Below are positions 1 through 9,611 of a stretch of DNA of 64,000 bases, piece by piece (the stretch's first letter is position 1; each line of letters starts with the position of its first letter). Source of the DNA: Methylobacterium sp. AMS5 (GTDB taxonomy: Bacteria > Pseudomonadota > Alphaproteobacteria > Rhizobiales > Beijerinckiaceae); contig NZ_CP006992.1 in assembly GCF_001542815.1 (NCBI RefSeq), forward strand, positions 4,903,501-4,967,500, in the 5' to 3' direction. The notes under the pieces were generated by a model. It was not told the origin of the DNA, ran no database searches, and saw only the letters and a program-made list of their open reading frames with translations. The position numbers were made by a program, and so were the translations under genes.

Positions 1-2559
1 CACTGGCCCGACATCCTCGCCGCCCGCTCGCTCGCCGACCCCACCGCCCGCGCCCGCCGCCTCGTGCTCGCCGAGGCCGACCGGCTCTTCCGCGAGCGGC
101 CGGGCGATCCGGTGATCGTGGCGGGCTCCACCGGCTCGGTACCCGCCACCGCCCGGCTGATCGCGGCCGTGGCCCGCCTGCCCCGCGGCGCGGTGGTGCT
201 GCCGGGGCTCGATCTGCACCTCGATGCGGAGGGCTGGGAGGCGATCGACGGCGCCGGCGGCCAGCACGAGGAGATCGCCCACGGCCATCCGCAGGCGATC
301 CTTCGCGCGCTCACCGGACCGAGGGGCTTTGCCGTCGAGCGTCGTGATGTCGAGACGCTGGGGGATCTCTCGCCCGAGGCGGTGGCGCGGGAAAAGCTGC
401 TGTCGCAGGCCCTGCGCCCGGCCGAGACCACCGATGCCTGGGCCGGGCTCGACGCGGCCGAGCGGATCACCCTTGCACGGGAGGGCATGGCGGGCCTCGC
501 GGTGGTCGAGGCGGCGGACGAGCGCGAGGAGGCGCTGGTCGCCGCGCTCGCCCTGCGCGAGACGTTGGAAACGCCCGGCGCCACCGCGGCGCTCGTCACG
601 CCCGACCGAGGGCTGGCGCTGCGCGTTTCGGCCGAACTCGCCCGCTGGGGCATCGCGGCGGAGGATTCGGCGGGCTTGAGTCTGGCGCGCGCGCAGGCCG
701 GGCGCTTCGCTCGGCTGGTCGCCGAACTCGCCGCCGAGGTAGCACCGGCCCGCGTCGTCGCGCTCCTGGCTCACCCTTTCGTCCGGCTCGGGTTGACCCG
801 CAGCGAGGTCGTGCGCGCGGCCGCGGCCCTCGAGATCGGCGGGTTGCGCGGCCCCGCCCCGATTCCGAAGAACAGTTTCGACGGAATGCGCGCGGCGGTG
901 GCGCTGCAACGCAACGCCACCGAGCGGGTGCCGCGCGCCAAGAAGCGCCTGAAGCCGGTCGATTGGGATCTCGCCGAAGACATCCTGGACCGGCTGGAGA
1001 TCGCGCTCGATGCGTTCCGCACCGACCTGCAGCCCGAGATCGGTAACCTCGTGGCGCTCGCCGCCGGGCATCGCGAGGCCTGCGAGCGGATGATGGGCGG
1101 GGCGGAGGAGGGCGACGCGGACGAGACCGACGATCCCTCCCTCGACACGCTCGACGGCCTGTTCGACGATCTCGAATCCGCCGAGCAGGAAGAGCTGCCG
1201 GGCCGGTTTTCCGATTACGCCGCCTTCTTCACCGCGCTCGCCCGCGACCGCACCGTCGCCTGCGCGCAGCGGAACGCGCATCCGCGCCTGCGCATCCTCG
1301 GGCCGCTCGAAGCGCGCCTGCTCTCCGTCGATCGCATCGTGCTGGGCGGGCTCGACGAGGCGGTCTGGCCGGTGCGCCAGACCACCGATGCCTTCCTCAA
1401 CCGGCCGATGCGCGGGGACGTGGGCCTGAGTCCGCCCGAGCGGCGGATCGGACAGGCCGCCCACGACTTCGTGCAGGGCCTGGGCACCCATGACGCCGTG
1501 GTCACCCGCGCGGCCAAGCGCGAGGGCTCGCCGACCGTGCCGTCGCGCTTCCTCCAGCGCCTGCGCGCCTTCGGCGGCGATGCGGTCTGGGCCGGCGCCA
1601 TCGCCCGCGGCCAGCGCCTGCGCGGGCTCGCCGCGCGGCTCGATCGCGGCCGGGAGGCGCCGCCGCCGCGCCTCAAGCGCCCCGCGCCCAAGCCCGACCC
1701 GGCTCTGTTCCCGGAGCGCCTCAGCGTCACCGAGATCGAGACGCTGGTGCGCGATCCCTACTCGATCTACGCCCGGCATATCCTGGGCTTGGAGGCGCTG
1801 GAGCCGATCGCCGTGGTGCCGGGCGCGGCCGAGCGCGGCAGCCTGATCCACAAGGTCCTCGGCGATTTTTCCGCAGCCCATCCCGGTCCATTGCCGGCGG
1901 GCGCGGAGACCCTGCTCTACGCCATCGCGCTCGACGCCTTCGGCCCGCTTCAGGACCAGTACCCGGAACTCTACGCCGAGTGGTTTCCCCGCTACGAGCG
2001 CATGGCGGTCGCCTTCCTCGAATGGGAGGCGAACCAGCGCCAGGGCTTGCGCACGATCCACGCCGAGCGCTCGGGCAAGGTGACGATTCCCCTGGGCGAG
2101 CGAACCTTCACCCTTTCTGCCCGGGCCGACCGGATCGAGGCCCGCGCCGACGGCAGCTACTGCATCGTCGATTTCAAGACCGGCACGCCGCCGAGCAACC
2201 GCACCGTCTTTGCCGGCTTCTCGCCCCAGCTCACCCTGGAGGCGGCGATGCTGATGCACGGCGCCTTTGAAGGGCTGAAGGCCGCCGCCCCGCCGGACCT
2301 CCTCTACGTCCATGCCTCGGGCGGGCGCGAGCCGTTCCGGCCGATCCCGGTCAAGCCGCCGCCCGGCGATGCGCGGGCGGTGGCGGCGATCGTCGAGGAG
2401 CACTGGCAGCGCCTGCGCGGATTGATCGCCCGCTACATGACCGGCGAGGCGGCCTACCTGTCGCGCCCCTATCCGCAATACGAGCGCGCCTACAACGAGT
2501 ACGATCACCTCGCCCGCGTGCTCGAATGGTCGCTGGGCGGCGAAGGAGAAGCCGCGTGA
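1..2559 (+). CDS. addB: AddB subunit of the AddAB helicase-nuclease (5' end missing)
   Basis: This is the C-terminal 852 residues of AddB, the inactivated-helicase and nuclease subunit that works with AddA in resecting double-strand breaks for RecA-dependent repair. The frame is open to the first base of the window, so the true start lies upstream; alphaproteobacterial AddB is roughly 1000 residues, so about a fifth is missing. The PDDEXK nuclease domain is visible near the end: VTEIETLVRDPYSIYARHI starts at about visible codon 576, and the catalytic stretch YCIVDFKTGTPPSN follows near codon 720. The TGA stop overlaps the GTG of addA by 3 nt, so the two are translationally coupled. Identity is well supported by neighbour and motifs. 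Confidence 0.93.
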   Translation, partial: HWPDILAARSLADPTARARRLVLAEADRLFRERPGDPVIVAGSTGSVPATARLIAAVARLPRGAVVLPGLDLHLDAEGWEAIDGAGGQHEEIAHGHPQAILRALTGPRGFAVERRDVETLGDLSPEAVAREKLLSQALRPAETTDAWAGLDAAERITLAREGMAGLAVVEAADEREEALVAALALRETLETPGATAALVTPDRGLALRVSAELARWGIAAEDSAGLSLARAQAGRFARLVAELAAEVAPARVVALLAHPFVRLGLTRSEVVRAAAALEIGGLRGPAPIPKNSFDGMRAAVALQRNATERVPRAKKRLKPVDWDLAEDILDRLEIALDAFRTDLQPEIGNLVALAAGHREACERMMGGAEEGDADETDDPSLDTLDGLFDDLESAEQEELPGRFSDYAAFFTALARDRTVACAQRNAHPRLRILGPLEARLLSVDRIVLGGLDEAVWPVRQTTDAFLNRPMRGDVGLSPPERRIGQAAHDFVQGLGTHDAVVTRAAKREGSPTVPSRFLQRLRAFGGDAVWAGAIARGQRLRGLAARLDRGREAPPPRLKRPAPKPDPALFPERLSVTEIETLVRDPYSIYARHILGLEALEPIAVVPGAAERGSLIHKVLGDFSAAHPGPLPAGAETLLYAIALDAFGPLQDQYPELYAEWFPRYERMAVAFLEWEANQRQGLRTIHAERSGKVTIPLGERTFTLSARADRIEARADGSYCIVDFKTGTPPSNRTVFAGFSPQLTLEAAMLMHGAFEGLKAAAPPDLLYVHASGGREPFRPIPVKPPPGDARAVAAIVEEHWQRLRGLIARYMTGEAAYLSRPYPQYERAYNEYDHLARVLEWSLGGEGEAA

Positions 2560-5500
2560 ACGCCCCGCTGACCGGCTTCACCGTCGACGACCTGACCAAG
2601 GCGGCCCAGCGCCGGGCCGCGGACCCGCGCCTCTCGGCCTGGGTCTCGGCCAATGCGGGCGCAGGCAAGACCAAGGTGCTCACCGACCGGGTGCTGCGCC
2701 TGCTCCTCGACGGCGCGCCGCCCGGCCGCATCCTCTGCCTCACCTTCACCAAGGCGGCGGCCGCCAACATGTCGATCCGCGTGTTCCAGCGCCTCGGGCG
2801 CTGGGTGACGCTGGACGACGCGGCGCTGACCGCGGAACTCACCGAACTCACCGGCGTGCGGCCTGCCCGCGACACCCTGCGGCTGGCCCGCCGCCTGTTC
2901 GCCCGCGCCGTCGAGACGCCGGGCGGCCTCAAGATCGAGACGCTGCACGCCCTGTGCGAGCGGCTGCTGCACATGTTCCCGTTCGAGGCCAACGTGCCGG
3001 CCCGCTTCGTCGTGCTCGACGACAACCAGTCGCGCGAAGCGTTCGAGATCGAGACCGACAACGTGCTCGCCGACGCGATCCTCGGCGGCAACCAGGCGCT
3101 CTCCGATGCGCTCGCCGTGGTCGGCGCGGAAGCCTCCGGCGACACCCTGCGCGACGCGATCCGCTCGGCCATGCGGACGCGGGCCCTGTTCTCCGACCAC
3201 CGTGCCCTGGAGCCGGCACTCGCCCGCCTGCCGCGCGCCCTGGGGCTGCCGGACGGCGCCAGCGTCGAGTCCATCGAGGCGGAGATTCTGAGGGGCAGCA
3301 GCCTCGGCGACTGGCGCGAGATCGCGGGCCGGCTGCGCACCGGCAAGGCGACCGACGAGAAGCTCGCCGACGGGCTCGTGGAGGCGCACGCCGCCCTCGA
3401 AGCCGGCAAGGCGCTGGCGCCCTACCGCTCGGTCTTCTTCACCGACAAGGACGAGCCGCGTGCGGCCAAATCCTTCGGCACCAAGGCGGTGCCGGAGGAC
3501 GTGAAGCAGGCGCTGCTCGACGAGCAGGCGCGCCTCGTCCCGCTGTTCGACAGCCTACGCGCCGCCCGCGCGCTCGCCCGGACGCAGGGCCTGTTTTGGC
3601 TCGCCGCCGAGATCCACCGTCGGGTCGAGGCGCAGAAGACGCGTCTCGGCGCCCTCGATTTCGACGACCTGATCCACAAGACCCTCGACCTGCTCTCGCG
3701 GGTCGGCGCCTCCTGGGTCCTGTACAAGCTCGACCGCGGCGTCGATCACGTCCTCGTGGACGAGGCGCAGGACACCAACCCGCAGCAATGGGAGATCCTG
3801 CGCACGCTCACCGCCGAGTTCGCGGCGGGCGAAGGCGCGCGCGGTCTCACCCGCACCCGCTTCGCCGTGGGCGATCCGAAGCAGTCGATCTACAGCTTCC
3901 AGGGCGCCGACCCGCGGGAGTTCGAGCTGACCCGCCGCGCCTGGGGCCGGGCGGCGGAAGGGGCCGGGCACGATTTCGCCGATGTCAGCCTCAGGCTCTC
4001 GTTCCGCACCGCGAGCCATGTGCTCGCGGCGGTCGATGCGGTGTTCGGCGTGCCGGAGCACTTCGCCGGCCTCTCGTTCGATGCGGGCGCGCCGGGCACG
4101 GTCCACGCCTCCGCCCGGGCCGGCGTGCCCGGCGCGGTCGAACTCTGGGGGATCGAGGAACCGGCGGAGGCCGACGAGCCCGATGCCTGGGCCGCCCCCG
4201 TCGATGCGCCCGAGCCCAACGCCCCGGCCATCGTCGTCGCCCGCCGCATCGCCCGCGCGGTGAAGGCCTGGACGACGAAGGGCGATGCCTGCGGCCGGAT
4301 CTGGCGGCCCGGCGACGTGCTGATCCTCGTGCGCAAGCGCTCGGCCGCCTTCGAGGAGGTGATCCGGGCGATGAAGGGGCTCGGCGTGCCGGTGGCGGGC
4401 CAGGACCGGCTCGAGGTCGCGGGCCACATCGCCGTGCTCGATCTCGTCGCGGTCGGCCGCGCCGGGCTGCTGCCCGCCGACGACCTCACCCTCGCCACCG
4501 CCCTCAAGACGCCGCTCGTTGGGCTGACCGACGACGACCTCACCCGCATCTGCGCCCGCCGCCCCTTCGCCGAGACGCTGGAAGACGCGCTGACCCGCCA
4601 CGCGGAGACCGGCGACGGGGCGGCGATCCGCGGCCTCGCGGCCCTGCGGCTGTGGATCCGGCTCGCGGCGGAGAACGGCCCGTTCGGCTTCTACGCCGCT
4701 CTGCTCGGGCCCCATGGCGGGCGCAGCCGGCTGGTGGCGCGGCTCGGCGGCGAGGCGGGCGACGCCATCGACGTGTTCCTGGCTCAGGCCGCCGACGCCG
4801 AGAACGGGGGCGACGCCCCCTGCCTCGACGCCTTCCTCGCCGATTACATCGTTCGGCCCGGCCGCGGCCGAAGCGGCCTCTCGGTCAAGCGCGATCTGGA
4901 ATCGGGCCGCGATGAGGTGCGGGTGATGACGGTCCACGGCGCCAAGGGCCTGGAGGCCCCGGTCGTCGTCGTCATCGACGGCTGCGAGCCGCTCGGCCGC
5001 AACGACCCGCCGCTCCTCGGCCTCGACCCCCCCGCCGACGGCCCGCTGCCGCCCGTCTGGACCGGCGGGCGCATGCAGGATTGCGCGGCGACGCTGGCCG
5101 CCCGCTCCGCCCTCCAGGCGCGGGCGCGCGAGGAGCACAACCGCCTGCTCTACGTCGCCATGACCCGGGCCGCCGACCACCTCGTCATCGCGCCCTATCG
5201 CGGGGCGACGCGGGAGACGCCGGCCTCGTGGTGCGAGATGGTCCGCCTCGGCCTGGAGCGGGGGCTGGGGGCCGGCGAGGCGGTCGAGACCGAGCACGGG
5301 CCGATCACGATCTGGCGCGACGGCTCCGGCGCTTCCCTCGCCCACGCTGCGGAGGACACGGCCTTGCCGGAACCCGAGACGGTGCCGGACTGGCTCTTCT
5401 CGGCGGCCGCACCGGAAGCCGAGGCCGCGCCGCCGCTGAGTCCGTCGGGCGCGCTTGGCGCGGCGGACGGTCAGCGCCAGCCCCGGCGCCGTCTCGGTGA

Positions 5501-6071
5501 CGCCGAGGCGCGCCGCCGCGGCGCCCTGGTCCACGCGCTCCTCGAACACCTCCCGAGGATCGAGCCGGCCCGGCGCGGGGAAGCCGCCGACCGTTTCGCC
5601 CGCGCCCGCGCACCGGCCCTGGAGGAGGGAAAGCGCAAGGATCTCGTCCGCGCGGTCCTGCGGCTGATCGAGGCGCCCGACCTCGCGCCGCTGTTCTCAG
5701 GCCAAGCGCGCGCCGAGGTGGCGCTCTCGGGCCGGATCGTCGTGGATGGGATCGAGCGCGACGTCACCGGCCGCATCGACCGGCTCGTCGTGGAGGACGG
5801 CCGGGTGATCCTCTGCGACTTCAAGACCGGCCGCCCGCCCGCGGACGACGCACCCCTGCCGGAGCGCGAGGCGGCTCAGGTCAGCCTCTACGCGCGGCTC
5901 GCCGCCGCGATCTGGCCCCAGCACGCGATCGTGGCCCTGCTGGTCTGGACCTCGGGGCCGGTGGTGCGGCGGGTGGAGGAAGCCCTGCCGGACAATGAGC
6001 GTTGCCCGATGATCGAGCGCCGGGAGAGCATCGTCCCGAAAGGTGGTGGCCGGCTTTCGGAAAAAAGATGA
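2556..6071 (+). CDS. addA: AddA subunit of the AddAB helicase-nuclease
   Basis: UvrD-type ATP-dependent helicase and nuclease of 1171 residues, partner of AddB. I chose the GTG at 2556 because GAAGGAGAAG lies just upstream and it gives the usual coupling to addB. Walker A is SANAGAGKTK (residues 31-40), the Walker B region is VDEAQDTNPQQWE, helicase motif VMTVHGAKGLEAPVVVV is at about residue 790, and the C-terminal PDDEXK nuclease shows VTGRIDRLV and ILCDFKTGRPP. The last about 15 residues (from 6024) are encoded by a copy of dispersed repeat A that continues past the stop, so this tail is unlikely to be family-conserved. Location cytoplasmic, role recombinational repair. Confidence 0.95.
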   Translation: MNAPLTGFTVDDLTKAAQRRAADPRLSAWVSANAGAGKTKVLTDRVLRLLLDGAPPGRILCLTFTKAAAANMSIRVFQRLGRWVTLDDAALTAELTELTGVRPARDTLRLARRLFARAVETPGGLKIETLHALCERLLHMFPFEANVPARFVVLDDNQSREAFEIETDNVLADAILGGNQALSDALAVVGAEASGDTLRDAIRSAMRTRALFSDHRALEPALARLPRALGLPDGASVESIEAEILRGSSLGDWREIAGRLRTGKATDEKLADGLVEAHAALEAGKALAPYRSVFFTDKDEPRAAKSFGTKAVPEDVKQALLDEQARLVPLFDSLRAARALARTQGLFWLAAEIHRRVEAQKTRLGALDFDDLIHKTLDLLSRVGASWVLYKLDRGVDHVLVDEAQDTNPQQWEILRTLTAEFAAGEGARGLTRTRFAVGDPKQSIYSFQGADPREFELTRRAWGRAAEGAGHDFADVSLRLSFRTASHVLAAVDAVFGVPEHFAGLSFDAGAPGTVHASARAGVPGAVELWGIEEPAEADEPDAWAAPVDAPEPNAPAIVVARRIARAVKAWTTKGDACGRIWRPGDVLILVRKRSAAFEEVIRAMKGLGVPVAGQDRLEVAGHIAVLDLVAVGRAGLLPADDLTLATALKTPLVGLTDDDLTRICARRPFAETLEDALTRHAETGDGAAIRGLAALRLWIRLAAENGPFGFYAALLGPHGGRSRLVARLGGEAGDAIDVFLAQAADAENGGDAPCLDAFLADYIVRPGRGRSGLSVKRDLESGRDEVRVMTVHGAKGLEAPVVVVIDGCEPLGRNDPPLLGLDPPADGPLPPVWTGGRMQDCAATLAARSALQARAREEHNRLLYVAMTRAADHLVIAPYRGATRETPASWCEMVRLGLERGLGAGEAVETEHGPITIWRDGSGASLAHAAEDTALPEPETVPDWLFSAAAPEAEAAPPLSPSGALGAADGQRQPRRRLGDAEARRRGALVHALLEHLPRIEPARRGEAADRFARARAPALEEGKRKDLVRAVLRLIEAPDLAPLFSGQARAEVALSGRIVVDGIERDVTGRIDRLVVEDGRVILCDFKTGRPPADDAPLPEREAAQVSLYARLAAAIWPQHAIVALLVWTSGPVVRRVEEALPDNERCPMIERRESIVPKGGGRLSEKR

Positions 6072-6124
6072 TGCGAAAACAAGAGTCTCAAGCATCGTCC
6101 TGGATCAGGTCTCCAGGACGATGG
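6024..6124 (+). repeat. Dispersed repeat A, copy 1 (overlaps the addA stop)
   Basis: About 100 bp that recurs, reverse-complemented, at 51061-51166 and in shortened form at 25161-25219. The shared core is GAAAGGTGGTnGCCGGCTTTCGG followed by GATGATGCGAAAACAAGAG and then a second hairpin built on CATCGTCCTGG / CCAGGACGATG. The addA reading frame enters it and ends at TGA 6069-6071. Two stem-loops are possible. It looks like a palindromic intergenic element of the REP/MITE type, not an insertion sequence: no transposase is present. Confidence 0.85.
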
Positions 6125-6194
6125 TTGAGCTGCCCATCCCCTCGCCCCGCTTGCGGGGAGAGGGGGAGTCCCTGCGAGATCCTTTACGTCAGCC

Positions 6195-7481
6195 TCAGCC
6201 GCCCTTCTTCGGCGTCAACTTGACGATCTGGCCGTCATCCTCGGTCACCGCGTAGACGGCGCCGTCGGGGCCGACCCGCACGTCGCGGACGCGGTGTTCC
6301 AGCGGGATGCGCTCCTCGGTGACGACCTTGTCGCCGTCGAGCTTGAGCGCGACGATCCCGGCGCTGACGAGGCCACCGATGAGAAACTGGTTCTTCCAGG
6401 CCGGGAACGCATCCTTATCGTAGAGCGCCATGCCCGAGGGGCCGATCACCGGATCCCAGTAATAGACCGGCTGCACCGTGCCGCCGGCCTGGGTCTGGCC
6501 GTCGCCGATTTTCTCGCCGGAATACTCGATGCCGTAGGTGACCACCGGCCAGCCGTAGTTGAGGCCGGGCCGCGGGCGGTTCAGCTCGTCGCCGCCGCGG
6601 GGCCCGTGCTCCACGGTCCAGAGCCGGCCCTGGTTGTCCAGGGCGGCCGCTTGGACGTTGCGGTGGCCGTAGGACCAGATCTCGGGCTTGGCCTTTTCGC
6701 CGCCGGTGAAGGGGTTGTCCTTCGGGGCGCTGCCGTCGGTGTCGATGCGGAAGACCTTGCCGAGCCCGCTCGTCAGATCCTGCGCCTGCCCGCGGGTCTG
6801 CTTGTCGGAGCGCTCGCCCACCGTGACGAACAGCTTGCCGTCCGGCGCGAAGACGAGGCGCGAGCCGAAATGCTTGTCGCCGTCATAGGTCGGCATCTGG
6901 CGGAAGATGACCTTGACGTCCTCGAGCTTCGCCTTGCCGTCGCTCTCGACCAGCTTGGCCTTGGCGACCGTGGTGCCGTTGCCCTTGTCGCGCGGCTCGC
7001 TGTAGCTGAAGTAGATCGTGCGATCCGCGGCGAAGCTCGGGCTCAGCGCGATGTCGAGAAGACCGCCCTGCCCCTTCGGATCGACCTTCGGCACGCCCGC
7101 CACCGGTTGGCCCACCGTGCCGTCCTTGGCGATCAGGCGGATCTTGCCGGCCTTCTCGGTCACGATCATGCGCCCGTCGGGCAGGAACTCCATCGCCCAG
7201 GGGCTTTCCAGGCCCTTGGCCACGACGGCGGTCTCGAACTCGGTCTTCTGCGCGGGCTCCGGCGCACGGGTCTGGTTGGGCAGGAGCGGCTTGTACTCGG
7301 TGTTCGGCGCCTCCTTCTCGGCGATCGACGTGCCGGCACTCGGCGCGGCCGGCGCCTGGAAGGATTCACCCTCGATGCGGGGGGAGCGCGACTCCTGTCC
7401 GGCCGGCTGCTGAGCGAAGGCAGGGGCATCGAGGCCGAGGGCCGCAACGGTGGCGAGCAAGAGGGAAAGGGTGCGCGTCAC
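6195..7481 (-). CDS. Exported PQQ-dependent sugar dehydrogenase (glucose/sorbosone dehydrogenase family)
   Basis: 428 residues. Starts at GTG 7481 with AAGGATCA upstream; a longer frame exists but its extra 62 residues are Arg/Pro-rich and the signal peptide ([20 protein letters not shown], cut near AFA-QQ) begins exactly here. After a low-complexity linker, a six-bladed beta-propeller starts near residue 80 with [20 protein letters not shown], then [37 protein letters not shown]-like and [14 protein letters not shown], all hallmarks of soluble aldose dehydrogenases of the YliI/GDSDH type. It would oxidise sugars in the periplasm using PQQ; the true substrate is not readable. It lies antisense between addA and trxA, which are close neighbours in many relatives. 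Confidence 0.88.
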   Translation of the reverse strand: MTRTLSLLLATVAALGLDAPAFAQQPAGQESRSPRIEGESFQAPAAPSAGTSIAEKEAPNTEYKPLLPNQTRAPEPAQKTEFETAVVAKGLESPWAMEFLPDGRMIVTEKAGKIRLIAKDGTVGQPVAGVPKVDPKGQGGLLDIALSPSFAADRTIYFSYSEPRDKGNGTTVAKAKLVESDGKAKLEDVKVIFRQMPTYDGDKHFGSRLVFAPDGKLFVTVGERSDKQTRGQAQDLTSGLGKVFRIDTDGSAPKDNPFTGGEKAKPEIWSYGHRNVQAAALDNQGRLWTVEHGPRGGDELNRPRPGLNYGWPVVTYGIEYSGEKIGDGQTQAGGTVQPVYYWDPVIGPSGMALYDKDAFPAWKNQFLIGGLVSAGIVALKLDGDKVVTEERIPLEHRVRDVRVGPDGAVYAVTEDDGQIVKLTPKKGG

Positions 7482-7833
7482 GTCGATTGATCCTTGTGCG
7501 GGTCGCCGATCTTGCTCGCCAAATGGGGCGCAGGCGGCCCACGGCGAGGGTCGGGCCGCGCCAGGAGACGGACTCGCGACGCGGTTCGTCAGATGGCAAG
7601 GCGCTGGGCGAGGGCGCCGGCAAGCCGATCGGAGGGGGATTGCGGGGACGAACGCAGGCTTATCCATGTGGGTTCGGCGTGCCAGACCCGCGGCCGGGGC
7701 GGGATGCCTTGACCGGGCGGTCGGGCGTCGCCAATTCTCGCCTCACCGTGAGGCGCCGAACCCGCTCTCGGTGCCCTCTGCGCAGGGGCCCTCCATGCAC
7801 CCGCGTGGGACCCGCGTGTCGAAAGGACCTACG
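7482..7833. promoter_or_regulatory. Divergent intergenic region, sugar dehydrogenase / trxA
   Basis: 352 bp between two divergent starts. It must hold both promoters. No convincing -35/-10 pair, operator or RNA motif was recognised. Open frames through it on both strands are Arg/Pro-rich and look non-coding. Confidence 0.5.
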
Positions 7834-8154
7834 ATGGCGACCGTGAAAGTGACCGATGCGAGCTTCGAGCAGGACGTTCTGCAGTCCGCCGAGCCCGTCG
7901 TAGTGGATTTTTGGGCGGAGTGGTGCGGCCCCTGCCGGCAGATCGGCCCGGCGCTGGAAGAGATCTCCGCCGATCTCCAGGGCAAGGTGAAAATCGTCAA
8001 GGTCAATGTCGATGAGAACCCCGGCATCGCCTCGACCTACGGCATCCGCTCGATTCCGACCCTGATGATCTTCAAGGACGGCAAGCTCGCCAGCCAGAAG
8101 GTCGGCGCTGCCCCCAAGGGCGATCTTTCGCGCTGGATCCAGGCGAGCGCCTGA
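7834..8154 (+). CDS. trxA: Thioredoxin
   Basis: Classical 106-residue thioredoxin, the cytoplasmic dithiol reductant for ribonucleotide reductase, methionine sulfoxide reductase and others. The active site is WCGPC (Cys31 and Cys34), and the cis-proline motif [10 protein letters not shown] follows. ATG 7834 is preceded by GAAAGGACCT. In many Hyphomicrobiales trxA directly follows addA; here the sugar dehydrogenase gene is interposed on the other strand. A strong hairpin terminator follows at 8188. Confidence 0.97.
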   Translation: MATVKVTDASFEQDVLQSAEPVVVDFWAEWCGPCRQIGPALEEISADLQGKVKIVKVNVDENPGIASTYGIRSIPTLMIFKDGKLASQKVGAAPKGDLSRWIQASA

Positions 8155-8187
8155 CCCGAACCGAATTCGGGCCGAACGACCCGAGAC

Positions 8188-8214
8188 AGCCCGGCCGCGA
8201 GGCCGGGCTTTTTT
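8188..8214 (+). terminator. Rho-independent terminator of trxA
   Basis: Nine-bp perfect stem AGCCCGGCC / GGCCGGGCT with loop GCGA, followed by TTTTT, 33 nt after the trxA stop. Confidence 0.9.
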
Positions 8215-8253
8215 CATGCCTTTTTCGCTCGCGACCGGCCCCGAAACGCAAGA

Positions 8254-8275
8254 AGCCCGGCCTTGCGGCCGGGCT
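8254..8275 (-). terminator. Terminator of the outer-membrane protein gene
   Basis: Read on the minus strand, AGCCCGGCC-GCAA-GGCCGGGCT followed by TCTTGCGTTT, 35 nt past the stop at 8311. It has nearly the same stem as the trxA terminator, so the pair insulates two convergent genes. Confidence 0.75.
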
Positions 8276-8310
8276 CCCTGGTTTCGAGACCCTGTTATCG
8301 AAGGTTCGGC

Positions 8311-9201
8311 TTAGTAGCTGCCGAACTTGTAGTTCAGGCCGGCGCGGACGACGGCGAACTCGGTGTCGTTGCGGCGCGAGGGGCCGGAGACGACGACCAC
8401 GCCCGGGTTGGCCGTGGTGATGACGGCGCCGGCGTTGTTCACCGCGAAGGCGCCGTTGAGGGCACCGCCGCCGCGATCGAGGTTCACGTACAGACCTTCG
8501 ACCTTCAGCGTGACGGCCGAGGAGCGGAAGAAGTTCAGGAACGAGTCGGTCGGGAGAGCGTACTCGACACCACCACCCGCGGCGTAGCCGGTGCGGAAGT
8601 CGTCGGTGGAGCTGTTCGGCAGGCCGAACTGACGGCCGCCGCCGGCGCCGTAGGCGAAGCCGCCGGTGCCGTAGAACAGGACGCGGTCGAAGGCGTAGCC
8701 GAGGCGACCGCGGACGGTGCCGAAGAAGTCGAGGCTGGACAGGCCGTTCGGGTTGAACACCTGCTGAGCGGCGACGCCCGGGAAGGCCGGGTTGCTGTTC
8801 ACGACCGAGAACTGGTTCCGGTTACGGCCGAAATCGACGTACTGAGCGTCGGCCTCGATACCGACGACGACGCCGGAACCCGGGGTGAACTGGTAGTTGT
8901 AGCCGATCTGACCACCGCCGACGAAGCCGTCGTTGCGGCTGTTGCCACCGAAGGCGATGACGGCGGTCTGGCCGGGACGCACGAGGCCGGTCAGGCTGTT
9001 CACGCCGACGACCGGAGCCGCACCGTTGTCCTCGACGCCGAAGCCGTAGCCGGCGTTGAAACCGGCGTAGAAACCGGTCCAGGTGAACACCGGGATGGGC
9101 GTGAAGACCGGCGGCGGAGCAGCGCGGCGCGGCAGGTCGGCGGCGGAGGCCGCCGCGGTCAGCGCCGTGAAGGCGGCGAGAGAGGTGAGAAGCTTTTTCA
9201 C
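8311..9201 (-). CDS. Outer-membrane beta-barrel protein (Omp25/31-like)
   Basis: 296 residues. Signal peptide MKKLLTSLAAFTALTAAASA with cleavage before ADLPRR, then a proline-rich linker and the FTWTGFYAGFNAGYGFG start of an eight-strand porin-type barrel. Alternating Gly/aromatic strands run to the C-terminal NYKFGSY, with an aromatic last residue as outer-membrane barrels require. This family is abundant in Hyphomicrobiales (Omp25/Omp31, RopB). It is a surface structural protein; pore activity is not established. Flanked by its own terminator and a 410-bp upstream region. Codon use is strongly biased, suggesting high expression. Confidence 0.9.
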   Translation of the reverse strand: MKKLLTSLAAFTALTAAASAADLPRRAAPPPVFTPIPVFTWTGFYAGFNAGYGFGVEDNGAAPVVGVNSLTGLVRPGQTAVIAFGGNSRNDGFVGGGQIGYNYQFTPGSGVVVGIEADAQYVDFGRNRNQFSVVNSNPAFPGVAAQQVFNPNGLSSLDFFGTVRGRLGYAFDRVLFYGTGGFAYGAGGGRQFGLPNSSTDDFRTGYAAGGGVEYALPTDSFLNFFRSSAVTLKVEGLYVNLDRGGGALNGAFAVNNAGAVITTANPGVVVVSGPSRRNDTEFAVVRAGLNYKFGSY

Positions 9202-9611
9202 TTGTTGATCCCCAGCAGAAACCCGATCGCCAACAAGCTAGACCATTTCCCTGGCCTGAGATGTAGCGAACAGGCCACACCTACTGCGCCACAATCGACC
9301 CGACGAGCGGTTGCATCCGGTGCGCGGGGAGGCCGAAAGCAGGTTTGCGTCAAATCGGGCAATCGGGGATGCGCCGTTCGACGGGACGACGGGTCTACAC
9401 CATCGCGTCCGTTGCCTGATTCGACAGATCACGGGCCGGACGACGGACGTTCGATGAAGATCTTTTGCCGGCCGGCGGCAGAACCGGCGCCCGGCGTGAC
9501 GCGCGAATCGCTTCCGGCTCGTGTGGTTTGTCGATCGATGGCCTCGCGGCGCGGATCTCCGGCCCTCGCGCCGTCCCGTCGAATGCCCGCTTCGATCAGG
9601 CGGACGCCGTG
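9202..9611. promoter_or_regulatory. Intergenic region upstream of the barrel gene
   Basis: 410 bp between the barrel gene start and the folC end (both minus strand). It should contain the barrel promoter and perhaps a folC terminator. No sequence motif was clear enough to call. Confidence 0.4.

Noticed and set aside
3555..5549. Long antisense frame within addA
   Set aside because: Composition is Gly/Arg/Asp-rich without motifs, whereas the sense strand has all AddA motifs.
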